From NCBI RefSeq assembly GCF_013155365.1, contig NZ_JABJRA010000015.1:1-64000 (forward strand): a stretch of 64,000 nucleotides of DNA, in the 5' to 3' direction. The DNA is from Nocardioides sp. zg-DK7169 (GTDB lineage Bacteria; Actinomycetota; Actinomycetes; Propionibacteriales; Nocardioidaceae). The notes beneath the pieces were generated by a model. That model was not told the origin of the DNA and made no database searches. It saw only the letters and a list, made by a program, of their open reading frames with translations. This document shows positions 33,970-44,266 of the stretch, piece by piece. Both the position numbers and the translations under genes were made by a program. Every line of letters starts with the position of its first letter. The first letter of the stretch is position 1.

Positions 33970-35717
33970 CGGTGGTCGGCCCCGCCCGTGAGGCCCCCGG
34001 TGCCACCGGGGCCCGAGCTGCCGCCGGCGGTGTCCGGCGGTCCGGTGTCGCCGACCGCGCCCGGCCCGCCCGAGCGCGGCGGGAACAGCCCCGACGGCGT
34101 CCCCTTGCCGTCCCAGTTGAGCAGGTTGACCCGCGAGGAGCCCTGCTGCGGCTCGTGCACGGTGTCGGAGGTCTGGCGGTCCTGGAGCATCTGGAAGTTC
34201 TCCACCGCGATCGGGGTCGGCGCCCCCGAGCCCTCCCCGAACGGCCCCGACCCGCCCATCCCGGGCCCGCCGTCGTAGCTCAGCGAGCACTCCGTCGCGA
34301 TCTCCTCCAGGGAGTGCGCCTGCTCGGTGTGCGCCGGCGGGATGACGTAGCGCTCGTCGTACTTGGCGATCGCGAGCAGGCGGTACATGTCGTACATCTC
34401 CTCCTCGCCCATCCCCACCGCGGCCGGGATGGAGGCGTCGGGCTCGCGGCCCAGGTTGATGTCGCGCATGTAGGAGCGCATCGCGGCCAGTCGGCGCAGC
34501 ACCGCGTCGACCGGCGCGACCTCGCCGGCGGTGAACAGCTCGGCGAGGTACTCCACCGGGATCCGCAGCGCGTCGATCGCGGCGAACAGGTTGCCGTGGT
34601 CCTCGGCGTCCTCCCCGGTGTCACGGACCACGTCGACCACCGGCGACAGCGGCGGGATGTACCAGACCATCGGCATAGTGCGGTACTCCGGGTGCAGCGG
34701 CAGCGCCACCCGGTAGCGCTGGATCAGCGCGTGCACCGGGGAGCGCCGGGCGGCCTCCACCCAGTCGTGCGGTACGCCGTCGCGCTCGGCGGCCCGCGCG
34801 ACCTCGGGGTCGTGGGGGTCCAGCAGCACCGCGCGCTGTGCCTCGTAGAGGTCGTGCTCGTCGGGCGCGGACGCCGCCTCCAGCACCCGGTCGGCGTCGT
34901 AGAGCACCAGCCCGATGTAGCGCAGCCGGCCCACGCAGGTCTCCGCGCACACCGTCGGCAGCCCGACCTCCACCCGCGGGAAGCAGAACGTGCACTTCTC
35001 GGCCTTGCCGGTGCGGTGGTTGAAGTAGACCTTCTTGTAGGGACAGCCCGAGACGCACATCCGCCAGCCGCGGCAGCGGTCCTGGTCGACGAGCACGATG
35101 CCGTCCTCGGTGCGCTTGTAGATCGCGCCGCTGGGACAGCTGGCCGCGCACGAGGGGTTCAGGCAGTGCTCGCAGATGCGCGGCAGGTAGAACATGAAGG
35201 TCTGCTCGAACTCGAAGCGCACCTTGTCGGCGATCTTGCGCAGCATCGGGTCGTGCTCGGCGGTGGCCGCCGAACCGCCGAGGTTGTCGTCCCAGTTGGA
35301 GGACCACTCGACCTTCATCTCCTTGCCGGACAGCAGCGAGCGCGGCCGCGCGACAGGGGTGTGCTGCTGGGCCGGGGCGTCGGTGAGCGAGCTGTAGTCG
35401 TAGGACCAGGGCTCGTAGTAGTCCTGGATCGAGGGCATCTTGGGGTTGGAGAAGATCGTCGCGAGCTTCTTCAGCCGCCCGCCGGAGCGCAGCGCGAGGC
35501 GCCCGCGCCGGTTCAGGTGCCAGCCGCCCTTCCAGGTCTCCTGGTCCTCGTAGGTGCGGGGGTAGCCCTGCCCGGGCCGGGTCTCGACGTTGTTGAACCA
35601 GACGTACTCGGTGCCGCTGCGGTTGGTCCACGCCTGCTTGCAGGTCACCGAGCAGGTGTGGCACCCGATGCACTTGTCGAGGTTCATCACCATCGCCATC
35701 TGCGCCATCACTCGCAT
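33966..35717 (-). CDS. narH: Respiratory nitrate reductase beta subunit
   Basis: This 583-residue electron-transfer subunit holds four iron-sulfur clusters. Cluster motifs are CIGCHTCSVTCKQAW, CEHCLNPSCAASCPSGA, CRGWRMCVSGCPYKK (the Trp in the Cys-x-x-Trp site marks the [3Fe-4S] cluster) and CTFCFPRVEVGLPTVCAETC. The C-terminal 90 residues are a Gly/Pro-rich, low-complexity tail (GGSGPFGEGSGAPTP to GGLTGGADHR), longer than the E. coli protein. It overlaps narG by one base (TGATG). Confidence 0.96.
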   Translation of the reverse strand: MRVMAQMAMVMNLDKCIGCHTCSVTCKQAWTNRSGTEYVWFNNVETRPGQGYPRTYEDQETWKGGWHLNRRGRLALRSGGRLKKLATIFSNPKMPSIQDYYEPWSYDYSSLTDAPAQQHTPVARPRSLLSGKEMKVEWSSNWDDNLGGSAATAEHDPMLRKIADKVRFEFEQTFMFYLPRICEHCLNPSCAASCPSGAIYKRTEDGIVLVDQDRCRGWRMCVSGCPYKKVYFNHRTGKAEKCTFCFPRVEVGLPTVCAETCVGRLRYIGLVLYDADRVLEAASAPDEHDLYEAQRAVLLDPHDPEVARAAERDGVPHDWVEAARRSPVHALIQRYRVALPLHPEYRTMPMVWYIPPLSPVVDVVRDTGEDAEDHGNLFAAIDALRIPVEYLAELFTAGEVAPVDAVLRRLAAMRSYMRDINLGREPDASIPAAVGMGEEEMYDMYRLLAIAKYDERYVIPPAHTEQAHSLEEIATECSLSYDGGPGMGGSGPFGEGSGAPTPIAVENFQMLQDRQTSDTVHEPQQGSSRVNLLNWDGKGTPSGLFPPRSGGPGAVGDTGPPDTAGGSSGPGGTGGLTGGADHR

Positions 35718-38700
35718 CAGTACTCCACCTCCTGGCTGCGCCTGCGGATCACGGTGACCTCGTCGCGCTGGTTGCCGGTCGGCCCGAGGTAGTTGAACGC
35801 CCACGACAGCTGCGCGTAGCCACCGATCAGGTGGCTGGGCTTGATGAGCAGCCGGGTCAGGGAGTTGTGGATCCCGCCGCGCAGCCCGGAGGTCTCCGAC
35901 AGCGGCACGTCGATGAGCCGGTCCTGGGCGTGGTGCATGTAGACCGTGCCCTCGGGCATCCGGTGCGAGACGATCGCCCGGGCCACGACGACGCCGTTGC
36001 GGTTGACCGCCTCGACCCAGTCGTTGTCGGCGACGCCGACCTTGGCGGCGTCCCGGTCGCTCATCCAGATCGCCTGGCCGCCTCGCGAGAGCGACAGCAT
36101 GAACAGGTTGTCCTGGTACTCGGAGTGGATCGACCACTTGTTGTGCGGGGTCAGGTAGCGCACCGTCAGCCCCTCCACGCGGGGACCCCCGGGGCTGGCC
36201 AGGTCACCCAGGGCCGGCTCGGCGAAGAGGGCGGCCATGTTGAGCGGTGGGCGGTACACCGGCAGCCCCTCGCCCATCTCGCTCATCCAGTCGTGGTCGA
36301 GGTAGAAGTGCTGGCGCCCGGTCAGCGTGTGCCACGGCTTGAGCCGCTCGACGTTGATCGTGAACGGCGAGTAGCGCCGCCCGCCGGCCTCCGAGCCCGA
36401 CCACTCCGGCGAGGTGATCACCGGCGCCGGCGCGGCCTGGGTGTCGGCGAAGGTGATCCTCCGGCCCGCCTGCTCGGCGGCCAGGTCGTGCAGCGGCCGC
36501 CCGGTGCGCTCCTCGAGCTGGCGGAACCCGGCGGTCGCGAGCTCGCCGTTGGTGGTGCCCGACATCGCCAGGATCGCCTCGCACAGGTGCACGTCGCGGT
36601 CCAGGCGCGGCCGACCGTCGGCCACGCCACCGCGCACCGCGCCGTTGGTGCGCCGCAGCCGCTCGACCTCCTCGCCCAGGTCGAAGGTGATGCCCTTGGT
36701 GGCGCCGCCCAGGCGCTCGGCGAGCGGTCCGAGCGCGACCATCTTGGCGCCGACCGCGGCGTAGTCCCGCTCGACCTCCACCAGCCTCGGCATCGTCTCG
36801 CCGGGCACCAGGTCGCACTCGCCGGCCTTCCAGTCGCGGACCACGCCGTGCGGGTTGGCCATCTCGTCGGGGGTGTCGTGCGAGAGCGGGACGGCCACGA
36901 CGTCGCGCCGGGTGCCGAGGTGGACGGCCGCGAGCTCGCTGAACCGCTCCGCGATCGCGCGGAAGGCGTCCCAGTCGGTGCGCGACTGCCACGGCGGGGC
37001 GATGGCGGGGTTGAAGGAGTGCACGAACGGGTGCATGTCGGTCGAGCTCAGGTCGTGCTTCTCGTACCAGGTCGCGGCGGGGAGCACGACGTCGGAGAAC
37101 AGCGTCGAGCTGGTCTGGCGGAAGTCGAGGGTGAGCAGCAGGTCGAGCTTGCCCTGCGGCGCCTCCTCGCGCCACACCACGTCGCGCGGGCGCAGCCCCT
37201 CGGGCGTCTCCTCGGCGCGCACGGCGGAGTCGACGCCGAGCAGGTGCTTGAGGAAGTACTCATCGCCCTTCGCCGAGGAGCCCAGCAGGTTGGCGCGCCA
37301 CATGGTGAGCAGCCGCGGGAAGTTCTCGGGGGCGTCGGGGTCCTCGGCGGCGAAGCGCAGCCGCCCGGCCCGCAGCTCCTCCACCACGTGCTCGCCCGCG
37401 CTGCGTCCGGCCGACGCGGCCTCCTCGGCCAGGTCGAGCGGGTTGCGGTCGAAGGTGGGGTACGACGGGGACCAGCCCATCCGGGCGCTCTGCGCGATCA
37501 CGTCGGCGACGCCCATCCCGGCCAGCCGCCCGCGCCCGGTGCGGGCCGCGAGGGTGTCGGCGCCGAACTGGTCGTAGCGGAACTGGTCGCTGTGCAGGTA
37601 CCAGTACGCCGTCTGGATCATGTTGCGCGGCGGGCGGCTCCAGTCCAGCGCGTTGGCGACCTGGTTGTAGCCGGTGAGCGGGCGCACCTTCTCCTGCCCG
37701 ACGTAGTGCGCCCAGCCGCCCCCGTTGACGCCCTGGCATCCGGTGAGCGTGGTCAGCGCCAGGAAGGTGCGGTAGATCGTGTCGGAGTGGAACCAGTGGT
37801 TGGTCCCCGCGCCCATCAGGATCATCGAGCGTCCGCGCGACTCCGCCGCGTTGCGGGCGAACTCGCGCCCGATGCGCGCCGCCGCGGCGGCCGGCACGCC
37901 GGTGATCGCCTCCTGCCACGCCGGGGTGCCCGGCGAGGAGGCGTCGCCGTACCCGCGGTCCTGCCCGGTGGCCTCCGTCGCCGCGGGCCACTGCCCGGGC
38001 AGCGGCCGGCCGAGCACCTCGCGGCCCACGCCGTACTGCGCCATCATCAGGTCGAACACGGTGGTCACCAGGTGGCCCTGGAAGGTGCGCACCGGTACGC
38101 CGCGCAGCACGACGCCCGGCTCGCCGCCGGGGTCGTCGAAGCGCGGCAGCTCCACCAGCGCGGCCCCCTCGGCGGTGGGGGCGAGGCTGAGCCAGGGGTC
38201 GGTGGCGCCCAGGTCGAGGTTCCAGCGGCCCTTGCCGCCGTCGCCGAAGCGATGGCCCAGCGTGCCGCCGGGCACCACCGGCAGGTCCGTGGCGGTGTCG
38301 AGCAGCACGGGCTTGAACGCGGCGTGCTCCTGGCGCCGGTGGCCCGGGAGGTCCTCGGCGGTGAGGAACTTCCCCGGCCGCAGCGCCTCGCCCTCGCCCG
38401 GCTCCAGGCGCACCAGGAACGGCAGGTCGGTGTAGCGCTTGGTGTAGTCGAGGAAGTAGGGCTCGGGGTCGTCGAGGAAGAACTCCTTGAGCACCACGTG
38501 GCCCATCGCCATCGCCAGCGCCCCGTCGGTGCCGGGGTGCGGGGCCAGCCACTCGTCGGCGAACTTCACGTTGTCGGCGTAGTCGGGGGCCACGACCACG
38601 ACCTTCTGGCCGCGGTAGCGGGCCTCGGTCATCCAGTGCGCGTCGGGGGTCCGGGTGACCGGCACGTTGGAGCCCCACATCATCAGGTAGCCCGCGTCCC

Positions 38701-39460
38701 ACCAGTCCCCCGACTCCGGGACGTCGGTCTGGTCGCCGAACACCTGCGGCGAGGCCACCGGCAGGTCGGCGTACCAGTCGTAGAAGCTGAGCATCGAGGC
38801 GCCGATGAGGTGCATGAACCGCGACCCCGCCGCGTGCGAGACCATCGACATCGCCGGGATCGGGGAGAACCCCGCGATCCGGTCCGGGCCGTGGCGGCGG
38901 ATCGTGTGGACGTGGGCCGCGGCGACGATCTCGACGGCCTCCTCCCAGGTCGCGCGCACCAGGCCGCCCTTGCCGCGCGCCGACTTGTAGGCGCGCGCCT
39001 TCTCCGGGTCCTCCACGATGCTCGCCCAGGCCTCGACCGGGTCGCCGAGCTCGCGGCGGGCCTCGCGGTAGAGCTCCAGCAGCACCCCGCGGACGTAGGG
39101 GTAGCGCACCCGGGTCGGCGAGTAGGTGTACCAGGAGAACGCCGCCCCGCGCGGGCACCCGCGCGGCTCGTACTCCGGGGAGTCCGGGCCCACCGAGGGG
39201 TAGTCGGTCTGCTGGGTCTCCCAGGTGATGATCCCGTCCTTGACGTAGACCTTCCACGAGCAGGAGCCGGTGCAGTTCACGCCGTGCGTGGAGCGCACGA
39301 CCAGGTCGTGGCTCCAGCGGTCGCGGTAGAAGTCGTCGGCCCCGCGCCCGCCGCGTTGGGTGAGCGTGCGCAGGTCCGACGAGACGGTCCCCTTGGTGAA
39401 GTAGCGACGGCTGCGCACCATCGCGTCGGTGAGCGCGCTGTCGAGCCCGGGAGCGGTCAT
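35717..39460 (-). CDS. narG: Respiratory nitrate reductase alpha (catalytic) subunit
   Basis: This 1247-residue molybdopterin-guanine-dinucleotide subunit reduces nitrate to nitrite on the cytoplasmic side. The N-terminus has the FS0 [4Fe-4S] site (HGVNCTGSCSWKVYVKDG) followed by ITWETQQTDYPSVGPDSPEY, typical of NarG. The vestigial twin-Arg segment RRYFTKG precedes it. Further NarG landmarks are NRNGVVVARAIVSHRMPEGT and HLIGGYAQLSWAFNYLGPTG near the C-terminus. The ATG at 39460 overlaps the narK stop (ATGA); the much longer open frame upstream lies inside narK. Confidence 0.97.
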   Translation of the reverse strand: MTAPGLDSALTDAMVRSRRYFTKGTVSSDLRTLTQRGGRGADDFYRDRWSHDLVVRSTHGVNCTGSCSWKVYVKDGIITWETQQTDYPSVGPDSPEYEPRGCPRGAAFSWYTYSPTRVRYPYVRGVLLELYREARRELGDPVEAWASIVEDPEKARAYKSARGKGGLVRATWEEAVEIVAAAHVHTIRRHGPDRIAGFSPIPAMSMVSHAAGSRFMHLIGASMLSFYDWYADLPVASPQVFGDQTDVPESGDWWDAGYLMMWGSNVPVTRTPDAHWMTEARYRGQKVVVVAPDYADNVKFADEWLAPHPGTDGALAMAMGHVVLKEFFLDDPEPYFLDYTKRYTDLPFLVRLEPGEGEALRPGKFLTAEDLPGHRRQEHAAFKPVLLDTATDLPVVPGGTLGHRFGDGGKGRWNLDLGATDPWLSLAPTAEGAALVELPRFDDPGGEPGVVLRGVPVRTFQGHLVTTVFDLMMAQYGVGREVLGRPLPGQWPAATEATGQDRGYGDASSPGTPAWQEAITGVPAAAAARIGREFARNAAESRGRSMILMGAGTNHWFHSDTIYRTFLALTTLTGCQGVNGGGWAHYVGQEKVRPLTGYNQVANALDWSRPPRNMIQTAYWYLHSDQFRYDQFGADTLAARTGRGRLAGMGVADVIAQSARMGWSPSYPTFDRNPLDLAEEAASAGRSAGEHVVEELRAGRLRFAAEDPDAPENFPRLLTMWRANLLGSSAKGDEYFLKHLLGVDSAVRAEETPEGLRPRDVVWREEAPQGKLDLLLTLDFRQTSSTLFSDVVLPAATWYEKHDLSSTDMHPFVHSFNPAIAPPWQSRTDWDAFRAIAERFSELAAVHLGTRRDVVAVPLSHDTPDEMANPHGVVRDWKAGECDLVPGETMPRLVEVERDYAAVGAKMVALGPLAERLGGATKGITFDLGEEVERLRRTNGAVRGGVADGRPRLDRDVHLCEAILAMSGTTNGELATAGFRQLEERTGRPLHDLAAEQAGRRITFADTQAAPAPVITSPEWSGSEAGGRRYSPFTINVERLKPWHTLTGRQHFYLDHDWMSEMGEGLPVYRPPLNMAALFAEPALGDLASPGGPRVEGLTVRYLTPHNKWSIHSEYQDNLFMLSLSRGGQAIWMSDRDAAKVGVADNDWVEAVNRNGVVVARAIVSHRMPEGTVYMHHAQDRLIDVPLSETSGLRGGIHNSLTRLLIKPSHLIGGYAQLSWAFNYLGPTGNQRDEVTVIRRRSQEVEY

Positions 39461-40713
39461 CGCGTCGTCTCCTGCGTCGTGGCGTCGCCGGCGGCGAGCC
39501 GGCGCACCGAGGTCAGGGTGAGCGCCAGGGTCAGCGCGGCGGTCACGGCGAGCAGCCACAGCCCGATGGCGTAGGAGTCGGTGTGGCCGTAGACGTAGCC
39601 CATGATCAGCGGCGGCACGAAGCCGCCCAGGCCGCCGGCTGCGCCGACGAGGCCGGTCACCCCGCCGACCTTCGACGGCTCGCTGACCTGCGCGATCAGC
39701 GCGAACGTCGCGCCGCTGCCGGAGCCCAGCGCGGCCGCCATCGCGAGGAACGCGACCGTGCCGAGGCCGTCCAGGGGCGGGTTGCCGGCGGCGACCGCGG
39801 CGCCCGCCGCGACCACGGCGTACCCGACGGCGAGCACCGGGATCGCCCCCAGCTTGTCGGAGAGCCAGCCGCCCACGGGGCGCATCAGCACCGCGACCAC
39901 CACGAACCCGGCCATCCGCGCCGAGGAGTCGGCGATGCTCAGGCCGTGGGAGTTCTGCAGGTACGTCGGCAGGTAGACCGAGAACGCGACGTACCCACCG
40001 AAGGCGACGGCGTAGAGGATGCACGCCTGCCAGGTGATCGGCAGCCTCGCCGTCACGGCCATCCGGGAGCCGAGCGAGCCCGTGGGGGCCACCCGGCCGG
40101 GGGCGTCGCGCATCACCAGCCAGGCGACGACGGCGTACACCGCGAGCACGGCGGCGGTGATCAGGAACGGCGCGGTCTCCCCGAGGTCGTCGTAGAGGCG
40201 CACGGTGGTGAGCGCGCTGATCGCGGTGCCGCCCATCCCGGCTCCGAAGACCCCGGTCGCGAGCCCGCGGCGCTCGGGCGGGAACCAGGCGTTGACGAAC
40301 GGGACCCCGACGGCGAAGGCCGTGCCGCCGATGCCGAGGAAGAACCCGCCGACGAGGACCAGGGCGTAGGAGTCGAGGGCGACGAAGGCCAGGAACAGGA
40401 TGGGGACCACGGTGGCGGCGGAGACCAGCGGGAACATCACCCGGCCGCCGTAGCGGTCGGTGAGCGCGCCGACCCAGATCCGGCCGAGCGAGCCGACGAT
40501 CACGGGGACCGCGACCATCAGCGAGACCTCGGACTCGCTGATGTCGCCGAGGGTGCCCTCCTTGCGGAACAGCGGGCCGAGCGGGCTGAGCAGCGCCCAG
40601 GCCCAGAAGTTCACCGCGAAGCCGATCGTGGCCAGGACGAGCATCAGCCACGGGCTGGACGCCGACCGACCGCCGGCCCGCCCTGGGGTCCTCGTGTGGG
40701 TTCGCTCGGCCAC
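39457..40713 (-). CDS. narK: Nitrate/nitrite MFS transporter
   Basis: This 418-residue MFS protein has about 12 TM helices. The nitrate signature is present: GAGMGGTAISALTTVRL in the first half and GAAGGLGGFVPPLIMG in the second. FWAWALLSPLGPLFRKE is typical of NarK. It could exchange nitrate for nitrite or import nitrate with protons. It is the first gene of the operon narK-narG-narH-narJ-narI, giving transport and reduction from one mRNA. It begins with GTG. Confidence 0.93.
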   Translation of the reverse strand: MAERTHTRTPGRAGGRSASSPWLMLVLATIGFAVNFWAWALLSPLGPLFRKEGTLGDISESEVSLMVAVPVIVGSLGRIWVGALTDRYGGRVMFPLVSAATVVPILFLAFVALDSYALVLVGGFFLGIGGTAFAVGVPFVNAWFPPERRGLATGVFGAGMGGTAISALTTVRLYDDLGETAPFLITAAVLAVYAVVAWLVMRDAPGRVAPTGSLGSRMAVTARLPITWQACILYAVAFGGYVAFSVYLPTYLQNSHGLSIADSSARMAGFVVVAVLMRPVGGWLSDKLGAIPVLAVGYAVVAAGAAVAAGNPPLDGLGTVAFLAMAAALGSGSGATFALIAQVSEPSKVGGVTGLVGAAGGLGGFVPPLIMGYVYGHTDSYAIGLWLLAVTAALTLALTLTSVRRLAAGDATTQETTR

Positions 40714-40771
40714 CGCACACCACCGTTCTGCGCGCCCGATCGCACGTCTGGTCCTTCACCATGACAGAGAA

Positions 40772-40787
40772 CGTGACCTGCGTCACG
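40772..40787. promoter_or_regulatory. CRP/FNR-family-like palindrome upstream of narK
   Basis: CGTGA-N6-TCACG at 40772-40787 is perfectly symmetric in its arms and two bases from TGTGA-N6-TCACA. It is centred about 66 bases upstream of the narK GTG, a position expected of an activator of the nar operon. FNR/CRP-type control of nar is usual in other bacteria. Confidence 0.5.
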
Positions 40788-40834
40788 CCTCGCCGTGAGC
40801 GGTGCGACCCAGTGGTGACCCGGTGCAGACGCAA

Positions 40835-40862
40835 CGAGGCCCCCGCCGCAGCGGGGGCCTCG
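40835..40862 (-). terminator. Hairpin terminator after groEL
   Basis: CGAGGCCCCCGC (40835-40846) pairs perfectly with GCGGGGGCCTCG (40851-40862) around CGCA, a 12-bp very GC-rich stem. It lies 27 bases after the groEL stop in the minus direction and also separates groEL from the nar promoter. Confidence 0.85.
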
Positions 40863-40889
40863 TCGTTGGTGCGAGTGGTGGGGCTGGAC

Positions 40890-42515
<1,626 letters not shown>

Positions 42516-42643
42516 AACTCCTGGGATCCTTAACGATTGGAGTTCTGGGGTCCGGTTCGGTGGGCTGCCCGCGACGGACGGCCTGCGCGGCTCGGCGAAC
42601 CCTTCTCGCCGGCGCGTCGACCTCAGCTGGCACCGATCCGGTG

Positions 42644-42670
42644 TTGTCACTCTCATCATAAGAGTGCCAG
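42644..42670. promoter_or_regulatory. CIRCE-like HrcA operator (proximal, degenerate)
   Basis: TTGTCACTC (42644-42652), nine bases, then GAGTGCCAG (42662-42670) keeps the inner CACTC-N9-GAGTG core of CIRCE but has lost the outer bases. It lies 129 bases upstream of the groEL ATG, 35 bases from the second, better copy. Confidence 0.7.
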
Positions 42671-42678
42671 TTCCATGT

Positions 42679-42705
42679 TTAGCACTCGACCCATGCGAGT
42701 GCAAG
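42679..42705. promoter_or_regulatory. CIRCE HrcA operator (distal)
   Basis: TTAGCACTC-N9-GAGTGCAAG at 42679-42705 has the complete left arm of CIRCE (TTAGCACTC) and seven of nine bases of the right arm (GAGTGCTAA). HrcA represses heat-shock chaperonin genes through this element. Confidence 0.85.
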
Positions 42706-42718
42706 CAACTTGTCGCCG

Positions 42719-43573
42719 TCAGGACGGCAGGTGGCGGGCCACCAGGTCGGCGAACCGACCCGCGTTCTCGGGCACCACGTCGAGGTAGAGGCCGGGCTCG
42801 ATCAGCTCCAGCTCGCTCACCGCCCAGCCGCCCTCCCAGCGCATCAGGTCGACCCGGGCGTAGGTCAGGTCGGCTCCGGTGAGCCCGGCCGCCGCGCGGA
42901 CGGCCTCTTCGGCGAGCACCGCCTGCTCCTCGCCCAGCGCGGTGGCGCGCGAGCGCCCGCCGTACAGCTCGTGCACGCGGATCTCCGCGCCGGCCACCGA
43001 CTTCTCCACCTGGCTGGCGGCACCGCCCCCGAGCACGAACACCGAGACCTCCCCGGTGGTGCGCACCGACTCCACCAGCGGCTGGACCACCCACGGCGCC
43101 GCCGTCAGGCCCTCGAGGCGCTCGTCGGCCAGCGACTCCGCGACGACCACGCCCACCCCGCCGGCGCCGGTGCGCGGCTTCAGCACCACGCTCCCCCAGC
43201 GCTCGAGGGCGTCGCCCAGCCCGGCGACCAGCGTCGCGTCGTCCAGCAGCCCGGTCGGGACCGTGGGCACCAGGTCGGCCAGCTCGGTCAGGTAGGCCTT
43301 GTCGGCGTTCCAGGCGAAGACCTCCGGACCGTTGAGCAGCCGCGTCGAGACCGAGGTGCGGCGCGCCCAGGCCAGGAACTCCGGGGTGCGCCGGTGGTAG
43401 TCCCAGGTGGAGCGCACGGCGACCAGCCGTGCTGCCGCCCAGTCGACGTCCGGGTCGTCCCAGCAGGCCCAGGCCGCACCGACCCCGCGCTCGGCCAGCG
43501 CGTCCACCAGCAGCTCACCGCCCGGCTCGCCGTCGGGCATCAGGGCGAAGGTCGCGAGCAGCACGTCGGTCAC
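42719..43573 (-). CDS. ATP-grasp superfamily protein (RimK-like)
   Basis: This 284-residue protein has ATP-grasp features: VVLKPRTGAGGVGVVVAES (nucleotide-binding loop), PWVVQPLVESVRTTGEVSVF and ARVDLMRWEGGWAVSELELI (metal-binding acidic strand). The N-terminal third (ATFALMPDGEPGGELLVDAL, VRSTWDYHRR) matches actinobacterial RimK/DcsG-like hypothetical ATP-grasp proteins. It probably ligates a small carboxylate to an amine; substrates are unknown. TAGTCT lies five bases before the GTG start. Confidence 0.8.
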   Translation of the reverse strand: MTDVLLATFALMPDGEPGGELLVDALAERGVGAAWACWDDPDVDWAAARLVAVRSTWDYHRRTPEFLAWARRTSVSTRLLNGPEVFAWNADKAYLTELADLVPTVPTGLLDDATLVAGLGDALERWGSVVLKPRTGAGGVGVVVAESLADERLEGLTAAPWVVQPLVESVRTTGEVSVFVLGGGAASQVEKSVAGAEIRVHELYGGRSRATALGEEQAVLAEEAVRAAAGLTGADLTYARVDLMRWEGGWAVSELELIEPGLYLDVVPENAGRFADLVARHLPS

Positions 43574-43682
43574 CCCGCGAGACTAGGACGCGGCGACTGT
43601 CGATCGGGGCCCGGGCCGCGCGTCATCGTGGTGACCCACCACCACGACCGGCGACCGAACGACACCGAGAAGAGGAACCGCG

Positions 43683-44051
43683 ATGACCGAGTACGTCGTA
43701 CTGCTGCCCGGGGACGAGAGCACCTGGGAGGCCGCGACCGCCGACGAGCGGGCCGCGACCTACGCCCGGCACGAGGAGTTCGCCCGTCTGCTCGCCGAGC
43801 GCGGCCACCGCGTCACCGGCGGGGCGGAGCTGACCCACTCGCGCACCGCCCGGACGGTCCGTCGCGCCCCGGACGGCACGACCACCGTGACCGACGGGCC
43901 GTACGCCGAGACCGTGGAGCAGCTCAGCGGGTTCTACCTCGTCGAGAGCGACGACCTCGACGACCTGCTCGAGATCTGTGCGCTGCTGGTCGACGCGGAC
44001 GGCGGCGTCGAGGTGCGCGAGACGGTCGCCTACGAGGAGGACCCGGCGTGA
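43683..44051 (+). CDS. YciI/DGPF-domain protein (ECF42-associated)
   Basis: This 122-residue protein belongs to the YciI-like (DGPF) family: MTEYVVLLPGDES, ELTHSRTARTVRRAPDG and TDGPYAETVEQLSGFYLVES, where DGPY replaces the usual DGPF. Such proteins are the standard genomic partners of ECF42 sigma factors; their biochemical role is not settled. A GAAGAGGAA ribosome site precedes the ATG. Its stop overlaps the next gene (GTGA). Confidence 0.88.
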   Translation: MTEYVVLLPGDESTWEAATADERAATYARHEEFARLLAERGHRVTGGAELTHSRTARTVRRAPDGTTTVTDGPYAETVEQLSGFYLVESDDLDDLLEICALLVDADGGVEVRETVAYEEDPA

Positions 44052-44266
44052 GGTTCGTGCTGCTGATGGCGGAGGAGGACCACTTCGCCCGCTGGGAGTC
44101 CGCCGACGCCGTCCTGCGCGAGCGGGTCGTCGCCGACTTCGCCGCGTTCGACCGGGCGGTGCAGGCCAGGGGCAGCATCCTGGCCGGGGAGGCGCTGGAG
44201 CATCCGGCCACGGCGCGCACGGTCCGCCCCGGGGCGGACCGTCCGGTCGCCGAGGTGGAACTCTGA
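44048..44266 (+). CDS. Shortened YciI/DGPF-domain protein (probable internal deletion)
   Basis: This 72-residue product begins like a full YciI/DGPF protein (MRFVLLMAEEDHFARWES; EALEHPATARTVRPGAD). It then jumps directly to RPVAEVEL, which looks like the C-terminal end of such proteins. The segment with the DGPF motif (about 40 residues) is missing, so an in-frame deletion is likely. A 24-bp perfect palindrome lies at the junction. The product is probably non-functional or altered. It overlaps the sigma factor start by four bases (CTGA). Confidence 0.7.
   Translation: MRFVLLMAEEDHFARWESADAVLRERVVADFAAFDRAVQARGSILAGEALEHPATARTVRPGADRPVAEVEL
44219..44242. repeat. 24-bp perfect palindrome at the deletion junction
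   Basis: The half-site ACGGTCCGCCCC (44219-44230) is followed directly by its exact reverse complement (44231-44242). It lies inside the 3' part of the shortened YciI gene, just where the family sequence breaks off, 20 bases before the sigma gene. Confidence 0.85.

Noticed and set aside
35831..39574. Plus-strand 1247-codon open frame opposite narG
   Set aside because: Shadow of narG; its length simply mirrors the real gene.
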